From: Parapedobacter deserti
GTDB taxonomy: Bacteria; Bacteroidota; Bacteroidia; Sphingobacteriales; Sphingobacteriaceae
Length of the DNA: 64,000 nt
Assembly (NCBI RefSeq): GCF_042646065.1
Contig: NZ_JBHRTA010000003.1
Coordinates: 131,449 to 195,448, forward strand
Reading direction: 5' to 3'
Shown here: positions 52,409 to 61,308 of the stretch, in pieces
Layout of the letters: each line of letters starts with the position of its first letter
Position numbering within the stretch: the first letter of the stretch is position 1
Position numbers and translations under genes: made by a program
The notes under the pieces: generated by a model
Told to the model about the DNA's origin: nothing
Seen by the model: only the letters and a program-made list of their open reading frames with translations
The model's database searches: none

Positions 52409-53740
52409 ATGAAAATTTGGCAAAAAAGTACCGACGTAAATGCCTTTGTAGAGGCGTTTACGGTAGGTAACGATCGGGTACTTGATCTGCAGCTTGCCGC
52501 GGCGGATATTTTGGGTTCATTGGCGCATACGCGTATGCTTCATGCGGTTGGCTTGTTGAATGATGAAGATCTTGCAGCAGTGCAGGAAGGTCTTAAGCAA
52601 TTGCATAGGGAAGTGGAAGCGGGTGAATTTAAAATCGACGAGGGTGTGGAGGACGTGCATTCGCAAGTAGAGCTATTGCTGACGCAACGGATCGGTGAGG
52701 CCGGTAAAAAGATTCACAGCGGGCGCTCACGGAATGACCAGGTATTGGTAGACCTTAAGCTGTTTTTTCGTATGGAGATCGAAAACCTGGTCGGCAATGT
52801 TCAGGGGCTGTTCGATCGGTTGAGCGCGTTAAGTGAAACATACCGTTCGGTATTAATGCCGGGATACACACACCTCCAGATCGCCATGCCTTCATCATTT
52901 GGGCTATGGTTTGGTGCCTATGCAGAGAGTTTGGTCGATGATTTGGAGGTGATGCATGCTGCCTGGAATGTCTGCAATAAAAATCCACTTGGCTCGGCGG
53001 CTGGTTATGGATCTTCGTTTCCGTTGAACCGGACGCTAACCACATCGTTACTCGGGTTTGACAGCCTTAACTATAACGTTGTGTATGCGCAAATGGGACG
53101 GGGGAAGACGGAGCGCATACTCGCGCAGGCTATGAGTTCAATTGCCGCTACGGTGGCTAAGCTGGCCATGGACGCGTGCTTATACATGAACCAGAACTTT
53201 GGGTTTATTTCCTTTCCCGATCACCTGACCACCGGATCAAGCATCATGCCACACAAGAAAAATCCCGATGTATTTGAGCTGGTGCGCGCCCGTTGTAACA
53301 AGATACAAGCGCTGCCTGGTGAGATTGCGATGATAACCGCAAACCTGCCGTCTGGCTATCACCGAGACCTACAGCTACTGAAGGAAAGTCTGTTTCCGGC
53401 GTTCCGCTCACTAAGCGAATGCCTGGAGATAACGGCGTTTATGCTGGAGCATATCCAAGTGAGGGAAGATATTCTCGACGACCCGAAATATGATTACCTG
53501 TTCAGTGTGGAGGTTGTCAACGATGAGGTGCTTAGCGGTGTACCCTTCAGGGAGGCTTACCGCAACATCGGTTTGGCCATTGAGGCGGGCAACTTCAAAC
53601 CTCGAAAGAGCGTGAACCATATGCATGAAGGGAGTATCGGCAACCTTTGCAACGCGGAAATCCGGCAGGCATTTCGCGCTGTGGTTGCCAAGTTTAAATT
53701 TGATCTGGTGAATAAGTCGCTGAATGACCTGGTTCGCTAG
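52409..53740 (+). CDS. argH: Argininosuccinate lyase
   Basis: 443 residues from ATG 52409 (a TTG at 52400 is in frame). The aspartase/fumarase-superfamily pattern is specific for ArgH: MKIWQKSTDVNAFVEAFTVG at the N-terminus, VEDVHSQVELLLTQRIGEAG, KKIHSGRSRNDQVLVD, MPGYTHLQIAMPSSFG, and the signature GSSIMPHKKNPDVFELVR with the flexible catalytic Ser loop. It splits argininosuccinate into arginine and fumarate, last step of arginine synthesis. No other arg genes are in the window; in many Bacteroidota argH sits in a larger arg cluster, so here it is detached. Confidence 0.95.
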   Translation: MKIWQKSTDVNAFVEAFTVGNDRVLDLQLAAADILGSLAHTRMLHAVGLLNDEDLAAVQEGLKQLHREVEAGEFKIDEGVEDVHSQVELLLTQRIGEAGKKIHSGRSRNDQVLVDLKLFFRMEIENLVGNVQGLFDRLSALSETYRSVLMPGYTHLQIAMPSSFGLWFGAYAESLVDDLEVMHAAWNVCNKNPLGSAAGYGSSFPLNRTLTTSLLGFDSLNYNVVYAQMGRGKTERILAQAMSSIAATVAKLAMDACLYMNQNFGFISFPDHLTTGSSIMPHKKNPDVFELVRARCNKIQALPGEIAMITANLPSGYHRDLQLLKESLFPAFRSLSECLEITAFMLEHIQVREDILDDPKYDYLFSVEVVNDEVLSGVPFREAYRNIGLAIEAGNFKPRKSVNHMHEGSIGNLCNAEIRQAFRAVVAKFKFDLVNKSLNDLVR

Positions 53741-53756
53741 CGCCCATTGGGCTTAC

Positions 53757-54131
53757 TCAGCTAGCCATATGCTTTTCCAGCAGCCGCAACAGGTCATCGA
53801 CATCAATCGGCTTTGAAATATAATCATCGGCCCCCGCGGCTAAGCATTTCTCACGGTCGCCAGGCATAGCTTGAGCCGTGACGGCAATAACCGGTATATG
53901 TGGATACCGACGGTCGGTACGTAAGCTGTAGAGTGCTTGGTATCCATCCATGTCTGGCATCATCATGTCCAATAGCACGACGCTGATTTGCCGATTATTT
54001 TTCAGCAACTCAAGCCCGTCAGCGGCACTGGCGGCAGATAGACAGGTGTAACCTCTGGTTTTTAGGGTAAGAACCAGGGCAAAAATATTTCTTGTGTCGT
54101 CGTCGATGATTAGAATTTTGTTTTTTTCCAT
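53757..54131 (-). CDS. Single-domain response regulator (CheY-like receiver)
   Basis: 124 residues, one receiver domain only: ILIIDDDTRNIFAL (acidic pair), the phosphoacceptor in VVLLDMMMPDMDGYQALYS, Thr in VIAVTAQAMPGDREKCLAAG and Lys in DDYISKPIDVDDLL. It closely resembles the third receiver of the hybrid kinase upstream (LMDMMMPHMDGYETTT, VIAVTAKAMLGDREKCISAG), so it probably arose from it or shares its partner. It starts 9 bases after the kinase stop and ends the operon. No DNA-binding or enzymatic output. Confidence 0.93.
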   Translation of the reverse strand: MEKNKILIIDDDTRNIFALVLTLKTRGYTCLSAASAADGLELLKNNRQISVVLLDMMMPDMDGYQALYSLRTDRRYPHIPVIAVTAQAMPGDREKCLAAGADDYISKPIDVDDLLRLLEKHMAS

Positions 54132-54140
54132 ATAGGGATT

Positions 54141-57100
54141 TTAATAGGCGCTGCTGCCCTCATACAACCAAACTCGTAACAATGAAATCAACTGATCAAT
54201 ATCGACCGGTTTGGAGACGTAGTCAGAAGCTCCGGCACTGATGCATTTTTCTCGGTCGCCAAGCATAGCCTTTGCCGTTACGGCAATGACAGGCAATCGC
54301 TTATATCGTTGCTGTTGCCTTATTTTGGTAGTAGTTTCATAACCGTCCATATGCGGCATCATCATGTCCATGAGGACGATATTCGTTTCCGGATGCTTTT
54401 CCAGTACTTCCAGTGCTTCCAAACCATGGGTAGCGGATACGACCTTCATGCCGAATTTCTCCAAGGTTTTGGTCAATGAAAAAATGTTGCGTATATCGTC
54501 ATCCGCAATCAATACCGTTTTTCCGTGTAAGACATCCTTCACGGCGAGCTGCAGACGGCCTGTCTTTGCGATGTCATCCTGCTGCGCCTCCACGAGATGC
54601 AGGAAAATAGCCACTTCGTCGATGATGCGTTGGTAGGAATAGGCGGTTTTGATGACGATGGAATCTGCATATTGCTTGATACGGAATTCTTCTGATGGGG
54701 AAAGGCTTTTGCCGGTAAATACGATGATTGGCACGTCTTCGAGGCCTGGGCTATGTCTTACCTTTTCAAGCAGGTCGTAAGCGTCTTTATGGGGCAACCC
54801 CATATCCAGAATTACGCAATCTGCCTCATTCTTCAATAGACTTGCAACGCTGTCGTCGATTGAGTGTTTCACGCTTGAGGACACCTGGAATGACTGGAGG
54901 AAATAAGCCAAAGCCTCAGCATGTTTGGCATTTTCTTCTACGATAAGTACCTTTTTCGGGCTCCTCGCCAATGCCACTTCCAATTTCTTGAACATTTCCC
55001 GCATGTGCTCAATAGCCACCGGTTTGCTGAAAAAGTCTACCGCACCGCGGTTGCGGCTTTCTTTTTTTGCCTCCAGCGAAGACATGATGTGTACAGGTAT
55101 GTGGCGGGTTTTGGGATTCGATTTTAACTCGTCCATAACCTGCCAACCATCTTTTATAGGCAGTTTGATGTCTAGCAAAATGGCTTGCGGCTTATACCGG
55201 AGTGCCAGGTCTATGGCCTCGTCTCCCCGTACGGCAACAATGGTTTTATAATTTTGGCTGTGTGCAAACCGGGCCAGCTCTTTCGCAAAGCCGGTGTCAT
55301 CTTCCACGATCAGCACGGTCTTGTCTTCGGCGGTCAGCTGTTCCCTATCGTCAGGTATGGGGTCGGGCACTACAGGCACCACATACTTTGATCCTTGCTT
55401 TGACTCGTTCCTGCTTTCCTCCGGGTGTAGGTCGGCACGTTGGGGCGTAGACGACTGTTGCTGGGGTTTCGCGATCGGCACAGTCAAGGTAAACACGCTT
55501 CCGTTGCCGAGCTCACTGCTGACTTCAATTTCCCCGCCCATCAGCCGGGCTAACTGACGGCTGATGGAGAGTCCTAGCCCAGTGCCGCCGTATTTCCGTT
55601 TCGTAGAGCCGTCTGCTTGTGTAAAGGCTTCGAAGACCTGCTGTAGTTTTTCCGCCGGAATGCCTACCCCGGTATCTTTCACAGTAAACCTGAATTGCGC
55701 TTCATCACGCGGGTCCGTACCTGCAAATAGTTTGACGTAGCCGGAAGAAGTAAATTTCAGTGCATTGGAAAGCAGGTTTTTCAATATCTGTTCCAATTTC
55801 ATTTTATCAATCTCGATGGAAAAACCCTCGGGTAGCGGATTGACAACTTCCAAAGCGAGCCCTTTGTCCTCGGCTATCGGTGCAAAGGTGCTCTCCATAT
55901 TATTGAGCACCTCCGAAACGGATACCTTCATGTACTCCACATCCATTTTGCCCGCCTCGATTTTCGACAGGTCGAGCAGCTCGTCGATGAGCTGTAACAA
56001 GCCGTTACCGGACTTGTAAATGACTAGGGCGGATTCTTTCTGGTCTTCCGTCAGGTTTTGCTCGGCATTTTCGGCGAGGTAACGAGAGAGTAGCAAGATG
56101 GAATTGAGGGGTGTCCGCAGTTCGTGCGACATGTTGGCCATGAATTCCGTTTTATATTGTGAGCTTTGTTCCAACGCATTGGCCTTCTCCATGATTTCTG
56201 CGTTTCGCTCACGAATGATGCGGTTCCTTTCTTCCAAGTCAAGGTTACTTTGTTGCAACTCCTCCTGTTGTACCCGCAGCTCCTCTTCGGAAGCCTGCAA
56301 TTTTTGTGTGTGGGCTTCCAGTTCGGCATTAAGGTTCTCCAGCTCGCTGTGTTGGGCTTGCAATTCTTCGGCTTGCGTCTGCGTCTCTTCCAGCAGCTCT
56401 TGCAGCTTTTTCCGGCTTTGAGCGCCATAAATGGCTGTGCCGATGTTTCGCGCGGCAACCTTCAAAAACGCTAGATGATTTGAAGTAAAGGGTTGCAACG
56501 CAGCTAATTCAACAACGCCGATAGCCCTCCGTTCATGGAAAATGGGGAAGGCGACCACCCCACCTGGTTTGATACCGCCGATCGCATGTGATATAATAAC
56601 CGATTCGTTGTCGACTTTTTCCAGCACAATTTCCTTTTGGTTCACCAAGCTCTGGCCGGCGATACCTTGGCCGGGTGTGATCTCTGTAGCTTTGTCCGGC
56701 TGTAGCGCGTATCCGCTCTGCAGGATCAGCCGGTCGCCATACAGCAAATAGACGGCCCCAGCTTTGCTGTTTGTATACTCGGTTAAAAAGTTGATGATGT
56801 CTTCGCAGATCGCTTCCACCTGTTTCTCTCCGACCATTTTCTCATTGAGCTCAGCCATGCCACTTTGAAGCCACTTGTTGTTTTCTAGTCGTTCAAATGA
56901 CACGGCGAGCGACTCGGCCATCCTGTTTAACGATCCAGCCAGACTTCCCAGTGTGTCTTTTTCTTCGGAATTGATGCGGAGCGTGTAATCTCCCGACGAG
57001 ATCTGGGTCGCTATACCTTCTATTACTTGAATGCGCTGTTGGACTTCGCGGTCTTTCTGCTCTAATGCCGAGTAGAGTTCTCGCCGCTCATTCATATCTC

Positions 57101-57707
57101 GAATAATTCGGATGTAAAAAATGACGGCCACAAGGATTGCGAGAAGAGCAGCCAACACGATCACTCCAGGTGTGTACCTGGCGAACCGATCCCGGATTTC
57201 GGTTCGTTTTTCCAGCAGCGCGTTGGCCTCCGAAATCATCTGGTTTGACAACGTGCGTATATCTTCCATATACGCACGACCGATTTCCATATCATTCTCA
57301 TCGATGGAGCTCGTTTTACGCTTGGCGTCAATCATGATGTTCATGCGTTCGATACGCATGCTCAAGGCTTGTTTGAGCCGTTGTCCGGTTTCCGACTGCA
57401 CAGGGCTGTCTTTGGTTTGGAGGATGGCATCGTCTATCAACTGATGTGACCGCTCACACGCTGCTGTAAACGGCTGCAGATACAATGTGTTGCCGGTAAT
57501 CAGGAAGCCCCGTTGTGCTGTTTCGGCCTCCTGAATGCTTGACACTACCTGTTCAAGTGTGCGGGTTGCCTCATTGGTTTGGCGCACCAGCGTGGAATTC
57601 TCAAGCAACCTGTCGATGCAGATGTAAGAAACCAGCGAACTGATGGCCAGTAATAAAATCGATAGACCGAAGCCGATTTTCAGGTTTGTGTTTGCTTTAC
57701 TTTTCAT
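54141..57707 (-). CDS. Hybrid sensor histidine kinase: CHASE3-HAMP-GAF-HisKA-HATPase-REC-REC-REC
   Basis: 1188 residues. TM1 about 10-30; CHASE3-type periplasmic domain about 40-175 (EAETAQRGFLITGN); TM2 about 179-199; HAMP about 200-270; GAF about 285-425; a long Glu/Gln-rich coiled coil about 430-515; HisKA with the H-box FMANMSHELRTPLNS (His528); HATPase with LKNLLSNALKF, DTGVGIP and GGTGLGLSIS. Then receivers 1 (Asp846), 2 (Asp968) and 3 (Asp1114). All three keep the phosphoacceptor. It overlaps the upstream REC-kinase gene by 11 bases. Integrates an external or membrane signal with a GAF ligand; final targets are not evident. Confidence 0.94.
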   Translation of the reverse strand: MKSKANTNLKIGFGLSILLLAISSLVSYICIDRLLENSTLVRQTNEATRTLEQVVSSIQEAETAQRGFLITGNTLYLQPFTAACERSHQLIDDAILQTKDSPVQSETGQRLKQALSMRIERMNIMIDAKRKTSSIDENDMEIGRAYMEDIRTLSNQMISEANALLEKRTEIRDRFARYTPGVIVLAALLAILVAVIFYIRIIRDMNERRELYSALEQKDREVQQRIQVIEGIATQISSGDYTLRINSEEKDTLGSLAGSLNRMAESLAVSFERLENNKWLQSGMAELNEKMVGEKQVEAICEDIINFLTEYTNSKAGAVYLLYGDRLILQSGYALQPDKATEITPGQGIAGQSLVNQKEIVLEKVDNESVIISHAIGGIKPGGVVAFPIFHERRAIGVVELAALQPFTSNHLAFLKVAARNIGTAIYGAQSRKKLQELLEETQTQAEELQAQHSELENLNAELEAHTQKLQASEEELRVQQEELQQSNLDLEERNRIIRERNAEIMEKANALEQSSQYKTEFMANMSHELRTPLNSILLLSRYLAENAEQNLTEDQKESALVIYKSGNGLLQLIDELLDLSKIEAGKMDVEYMKVSVSEVLNNMESTFAPIAEDKGLALEVVNPLPEGFSIEIDKMKLEQILKNLLSNALKFTSSGYVKLFAGTDPRDEAQFRFTVKDTGVGIPAEKLQQVFEAFTQADGSTKRKYGGTGLGLSISRQLARLMGGEIEVSSELGNGSVFTLTVPIAKPQQQSSTPQRADLHPEESRNESKQGSKYVVPVVPDPIPDDREQLTAEDKTVLIVEDDTGFAKELARFAHSQNYKTIVAVRGDEAIDLALRYKPQAILLDIKLPIKDGWQVMDELKSNPKTRHIPVHIMSSLEAKKESRNRGAVDFFSKPVAIEHMREMFKKLEVALARSPKKVLIVEENAKHAEALAYFLQSFQVSSSVKHSIDDSVASLLKNEADCVILDMGLPHKDAYDLLEKVRHSPGLEDVPIIVFTGKSLSPSEEFRIKQYADSIVIKTAYSYQRIIDEVAIFLHLVEAQQDDIAKTGRLQLAVKDVLHGKTVLIADDDIRNIFSLTKTLEKFGMKVVSATHGLEALEVLEKHPETNIVLMDMMMPHMDGYETTTKIRQQQRYKRLPVIAVTAKAMLGDREKCISAGASDYVSKPVDIDQLISLLRVWLYEGSSAY

Positions 57708-58845
57708 TACATTTGGGTGTGCCGGTCGTCAATTGTTGACCGGTAAACGGTAATATAAAATAAAAGGTGGATCCTTTTCCTAATTGGCTTTTTGCGCCAT
57801 ATCGTCCGCTGTGAAATGAGATTATTTCAGCGCATAAATAAAGTCCCATTCCCATGCCGCGGTATTCGGCCATCGATTGTTTGGTCCGGTAGAATTTTTT
57901 GAATAGGTTCGTTTGTTCCTCTGCCGTGATACCAATCCCTTCATCTGTCACCTGTACTTCAATTTCGTTGTTCGCCAGCCGGATATCCAATCGTATTTCT
58001 TTATGGCTGGGCGAATACTTCGCTGCATTAGAAAGGTAGTTCAGGAGTACCTGTTCTAACCGGATCATGTCTCCGCGTATAGTGACATCTGCATCGCCCG
58101 ATCGGACGACCCGCCGATCCGGATGGCTTTTCTTGAAGATGTCCAATGCGTCTTCCAGCAGATCGTTGAAATTGAAATCCGAAAGATTGAAATCGAGCAT
58201 TCCGGATTCTATTTTCGCCACATCCAGCAGAGCGGTCATCATGTGATTTAGTTTGTCTACCTGGTTATTGGCCTTGTTAATGAATTGGAAGGCACGCGCG
58301 GTCTTGTTGTCATGCAAGGCGGCTTCAGCAAGTTGGACGTATGCTTTTACTGAGGTAAGCGGCGTTTTAACTTCGTGGCTTACCATCCCAATAAATTGAT
58401 CTTTCTTTTCTTCAAGGTCCTTTCGCTGTTCGATCTCGCTGCGAAGCTCCTGTTGAATGCGCGCCAGCTCGTTGGCCTGTTCCTGAAGCTTGATGAACGT
58501 CCGGATTTTGAGCACAAGAATGTCCGGGTCTACAGGTTTTACCAGGTAATCATGCCCCCCTGAAGCGTACCCCTTGGTAATGAATGCCTTGCTGACATTT
58601 ACAGCGGAAAGGAATATGATCGGCAATTCGCTGGTTTTGCTAATACCCGAGATTGCTTCCGCAACTTCAAACCCGTCCATTCCAGGCATCTGCACATCGA
58701 GTATGATCAGCTGGTAATCGTTTTTCAATACCTTCTTTAACGCTTCTTCGCCGGACAGCGCGGTATCCACTGCAAGATCGTGCGAGTGCAGGATTTTCCG
58801 CAGTGCCGTTATGTTTTCGATCTTATCGTCTACAATCAGTATCAT
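57697..58845 (-). CDS. Receiver-histidine kinase (REC-HisKA-HATPase)
   Basis: 382 residues, no membrane segment. An N-terminal receiver (LIVDDKIENITALRK, Asp50 in LIILDVQMPGMDGFEV, Lys in DYLVKPVDPD) and a coiled-coil linker are followed by HisKA with FIGMVSHEVKTPLTS (His157) and HATPase (LLNYLSNAAKYSPSH, DEGIGITAEE, GMGMGLYLCAEI). A soluble kinase that takes phosphate or a signal at its receiver and relays through its own His. First gene of the three-gene operon, overlapping the hybrid kinase by 11 bases. Confidence 0.93.
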   Translation of the reverse strand: MILIVDDKIENITALRKILHSHDLAVDTALSGEEALKKVLKNDYQLIILDVQMPGMDGFEVAEAISGISKTSELPIIFLSAVNVSKAFITKGYASGGHDYLVKPVDPDILVLKIRTFIKLQEQANELARIQQELRSEIEQRKDLEEKKDQFIGMVSHEVKTPLTSVKAYVQLAEAALHDNKTARAFQFINKANNQVDKLNHMMTALLDVAKIESGMLDFNLSDFNFNDLLEDALDIFKKSHPDRRVVRSGDADVTIRGDMIRLEQVLLNYLSNAAKYSPSHKEIRLDIRLANNEIEVQVTDEGIGITAEEQTNLFKKFYRTKQSMAEYRGMGMGLYLCAEIISFHSGRYGAKSQLGKGSTFYFILPFTGQQLTTGTPKCNEK

Positions 58846-58874
58846 GGCAAAAGGCGGTTAAAAATAAACCTTTC

Positions 58875-59969
58875 TCATGAGGATTCAAAAATCGGTTTAT
58901 CTACCGAAAACCGGTACTTCGTTTCCGTTTGAAACACATGCCCGGGAACGAGTAATGTGCTTGGGAAGTCCTGTTGGTTTGGTGAATCTGGGAAATGCTG
59001 TGTTTCAAGACAAAAGGCGCCGTACTTTTCGTAAGGACGACCGCGCTTGCCTCGGTCGCTTCCATTCAGAAAATTGCCGGAATAGAATTGTATGCCCGGT
59101 TCGCTCGTGCAGACTTCCAGACGTATACCCGTCTGCGGGGCGTACACGGTGGCTATGGGGTGCTCCCCCGGTCGCTGTTGCGGATTGATCACATAATTGT
59201 GGTCGTAGCCACCATTTCCGTTAGCGAGCTGTTCATTGGACTGCGCGATGTCCTGGCCGATAGCTTTCGGTTGTCTGAAGTCAAAGACCGTGCTGTCTAC
59301 GGATGCCACTACACCTGTAGGGATCTGATGGTCATTCACCGGCAAGTAATGATCGGCGTTTATTTGTAGCAAATGGTCCAATACATCGCCACTGCCTTCG
59401 CCATTGAGGTTGAAAAACGCGTGATTGGTCAGGTTGACTACGGTCGGCTTATCCGTTTCGGCCCGGTAGCTGATGATGAGCTCATTGTCATCGGTGAGCC
59501 GATACTTGACCATCACGGACAGCTTTCCTGGGAACCCTTCTTCGCCGTCGGCAGATACATAATAAAAATCCACTTGTTTGTTAGCCACTGTGCGACTATC
59601 CCATATCTGATTGTGAAACCCTTTGGCTCCCCCATGGAGGGCATTGGGCCCATTATTCGGTTCGGTTTGGAACGTCTCATTACCTATGGTAAATCTGCCG
59701 TTTGCGATGCGGTTTGCAAAGCGGCCAATGGTAGCCCCGTGATAAGGTTCATTGGCCTGAAGGTAGGCTTGTATGCTGTCAAAGCCCAACACTACATCGG
59801 TTGGATCACCATGCTTGTCTGGGATCAGCAGGCTGACAATCCGAGCCCCGAAATCTGAGATTGCTACTGTCATACCGCGGTCGTTTTGCATGACCAGTAG
59901 GTGGGTGTTTTTTTCGGCTATCTGATAGTTGAATGCCTCAGGCCGTGGCAATTTGTACGGTGTTGTCAT
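58875..59969 (-). CDS. galM: Aldose 1-epimerase (galactose mutarotase)
   Basis: 364 residues with a typical mutarotase layout and no signal peptide (starts MTTPYKLPRPEAFNYQ). Motifs are FGARIVSLLIPDKHG, GATIGRFANRIANGRF (Arg at the sugar site), GPNALHGGAKGFHNQIW with the catalytic His, VNLTNHAFFNLNGEGSG with the second His, GYDHNYVI, and FCLETQHFPDSPNQQDFPS with the Glu base. It equilibrates alpha and beta galactose (or glucose) for the kinase. It starts on the last base of the galK stop codon, so translation is coupled. Confidence 0.94.
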   Translation of the reverse strand: MTTPYKLPRPEAFNYQIAEKNTHLLVMQNDRGMTVAISDFGARIVSLLIPDKHGDPTDVVLGFDSIQAYLQANEPYHGATIGRFANRIANGRFTIGNETFQTEPNNGPNALHGGAKGFHNQIWDSRTVANKQVDFYYVSADGEEGFPGKLSVMVKYRLTDDNELIISYRAETDKPTVVNLTNHAFFNLNGEGSGDVLDHLLQINADHYLPVNDHQIPTGVVASVDSTVFDFRQPKAIGQDIAQSNEQLANGNGGYDHNYVINPQQRPGEHPIATVYAPQTGIRLEVCTSEPGIQFYSGNFLNGSDRGKRGRPYEKYGAFCLETQHFPDSPNQQDFPSTLLVPGHVFQTETKYRFSVDKPIFESS

Positions 59970-61156
59970 CAGTCAGTTCTTTTAGTTATCCTTATTGTAC
60001 TGGTTCCTTCCGATATGTTGGCAATATATGCTTGGACTGTTTTACCGGTCTTACGGGCATACACGGCAGACACATGCTCGACCACCTCATGCACTTGGTC
60101 GGCTTTAATTAGGTTGATTGTGCAACCGCCGAAGCCACCGCCCATCATGCGGGCGCCTAGTACATTTTCCTCGTGGCGTACCGTGTCTACCAGGATGTCC
60201 AGTTCTTCGCAGCTTACCTCATATTGATGCTGCAGCCCGTCATGCGTTTCAAACATGAGCTTGCCGAACGACTTGAAATCGTTATTTTTTAGGTGATCAC
60301 ATGCCTTGTGCAAACGCTGTATCTCGGAGACTACATAATGGCAGCGTCGGTAAACTGTTTCATCTATTGGCTTAATATAATGGTCAAGCTCCTCAAGGGT
60401 AGCATCCCGGAGACTGGTGACTGCCGGATTGCTTTTTTGGATGAGGGCTACGCCATATTCGCATTGTTGTCGCCGCTCATTGTAAGCCGACGAAGCAAGG
60501 GAATGTTTTACTTGTGTATCAAACAGCACGATGCGAAGATCTGGGTTGTTGAACGGAATATATTCGTGGGAAAAGTCTGCGCAGTCCAGTTTGATCAGGT
60601 GTTGCTCTTTTCCGAATACACTGGCGAATTGATCCATTAAGCCGCACTTTACACCTACGAATTCGTTTTCAGCGGCCTGGCCTATAAGCGCAATGTCTAG
60701 TCGCTGGAGACCGAGTGCAAAGAGTTCGTTGAGGGCATAAGCAGTCGCACATTCGAGGGCGGCGGATGAGGAAAGACCAGCACCCTGCGGGATATCGCCA
60801 CCGAAGACCAAATTAAAGCCCTTGAGTGCATGGCCGCGCTTGGACAGTTGATCAACGACGCCGAGGATATAATCAGGCCACAGCATAGGCGAGCGTTGCA
60901 AAGCCCCTAGTGACGCGGTATGGGCTTGGTCTTGGTCAAGTGAACGGAGGTTTATTACATCATCGTCCCGTTTTCCAATAGCTACAATGATGTTTTTGTC
61001 TATCGCTGCGGGAAGCACTAATCCGTTATTGTAGTCGGTATGCTCACCAATAAGGTTGACGCGCCCTGGTGAGCGGACCAGGAGGGGGGCATCATTAAAC
61101 AGTTGAAAATAGCTATCATTTATTAAATCTTGGAGTGGGGCTGCTGTCGTTGTCAT
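59969..61156 (-). CDS. galK: Galactokinase
   Basis: 395 residues, GHMP kinase. The galactokinase signature RSPGRVNLIGEHTDYNNGLV is at about residues 28-47, the ATP loop IPQGAGLSSSAALECATAY at about 122-140, the base-containing VGVKCGLMDQFASVFG, and GARMMGGGFGGCTINLI near the C-terminus. It makes galactose 1-phosphate from alpha-galactose in the Leloir pathway. The downstream galM overlaps by one base; galT and galE are not in the window. Confidence 0.96.
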   Translation of the reverse strand: MTTTAAPLQDLINDSYFQLFNDAPLLVRSPGRVNLIGEHTDYNNGLVLPAAIDKNIIVAIGKRDDDVINLRSLDQDQAHTASLGALQRSPMLWPDYILGVVDQLSKRGHALKGFNLVFGGDIPQGAGLSSSAALECATAYALNELFALGLQRLDIALIGQAAENEFVGVKCGLMDQFASVFGKEQHLIKLDCADFSHEYIPFNNPDLRIVLFDTQVKHSLASSAYNERRQQCEYGVALIQKSNPAVTSLRDATLEELDHYIKPIDETVYRRCHYVVSEIQRLHKACDHLKNNDFKSFGKLMFETHDGLQHQYEVSCEELDILVDTVRHEENVLGARMMGGGFGGCTINLIKADQVHEVVEHVSAVYARKTGKTVQAYIANISEGTSTIRITKRTD

Positions 61157-61308
61157 CGCTGTCTATAAAATCGAGCGCCTAAAGTACAAAAAAAAGCGGA
61201 CTTTGTGGCTTGGCGGCCATATGATGTCGGCGGTCCCGTTTGAATTGCGCAACTCCGAACATTTGGTTAAGTTTGCGCCGGATATTAGGGAAGGGCTGCC
61301 CAAATGAT

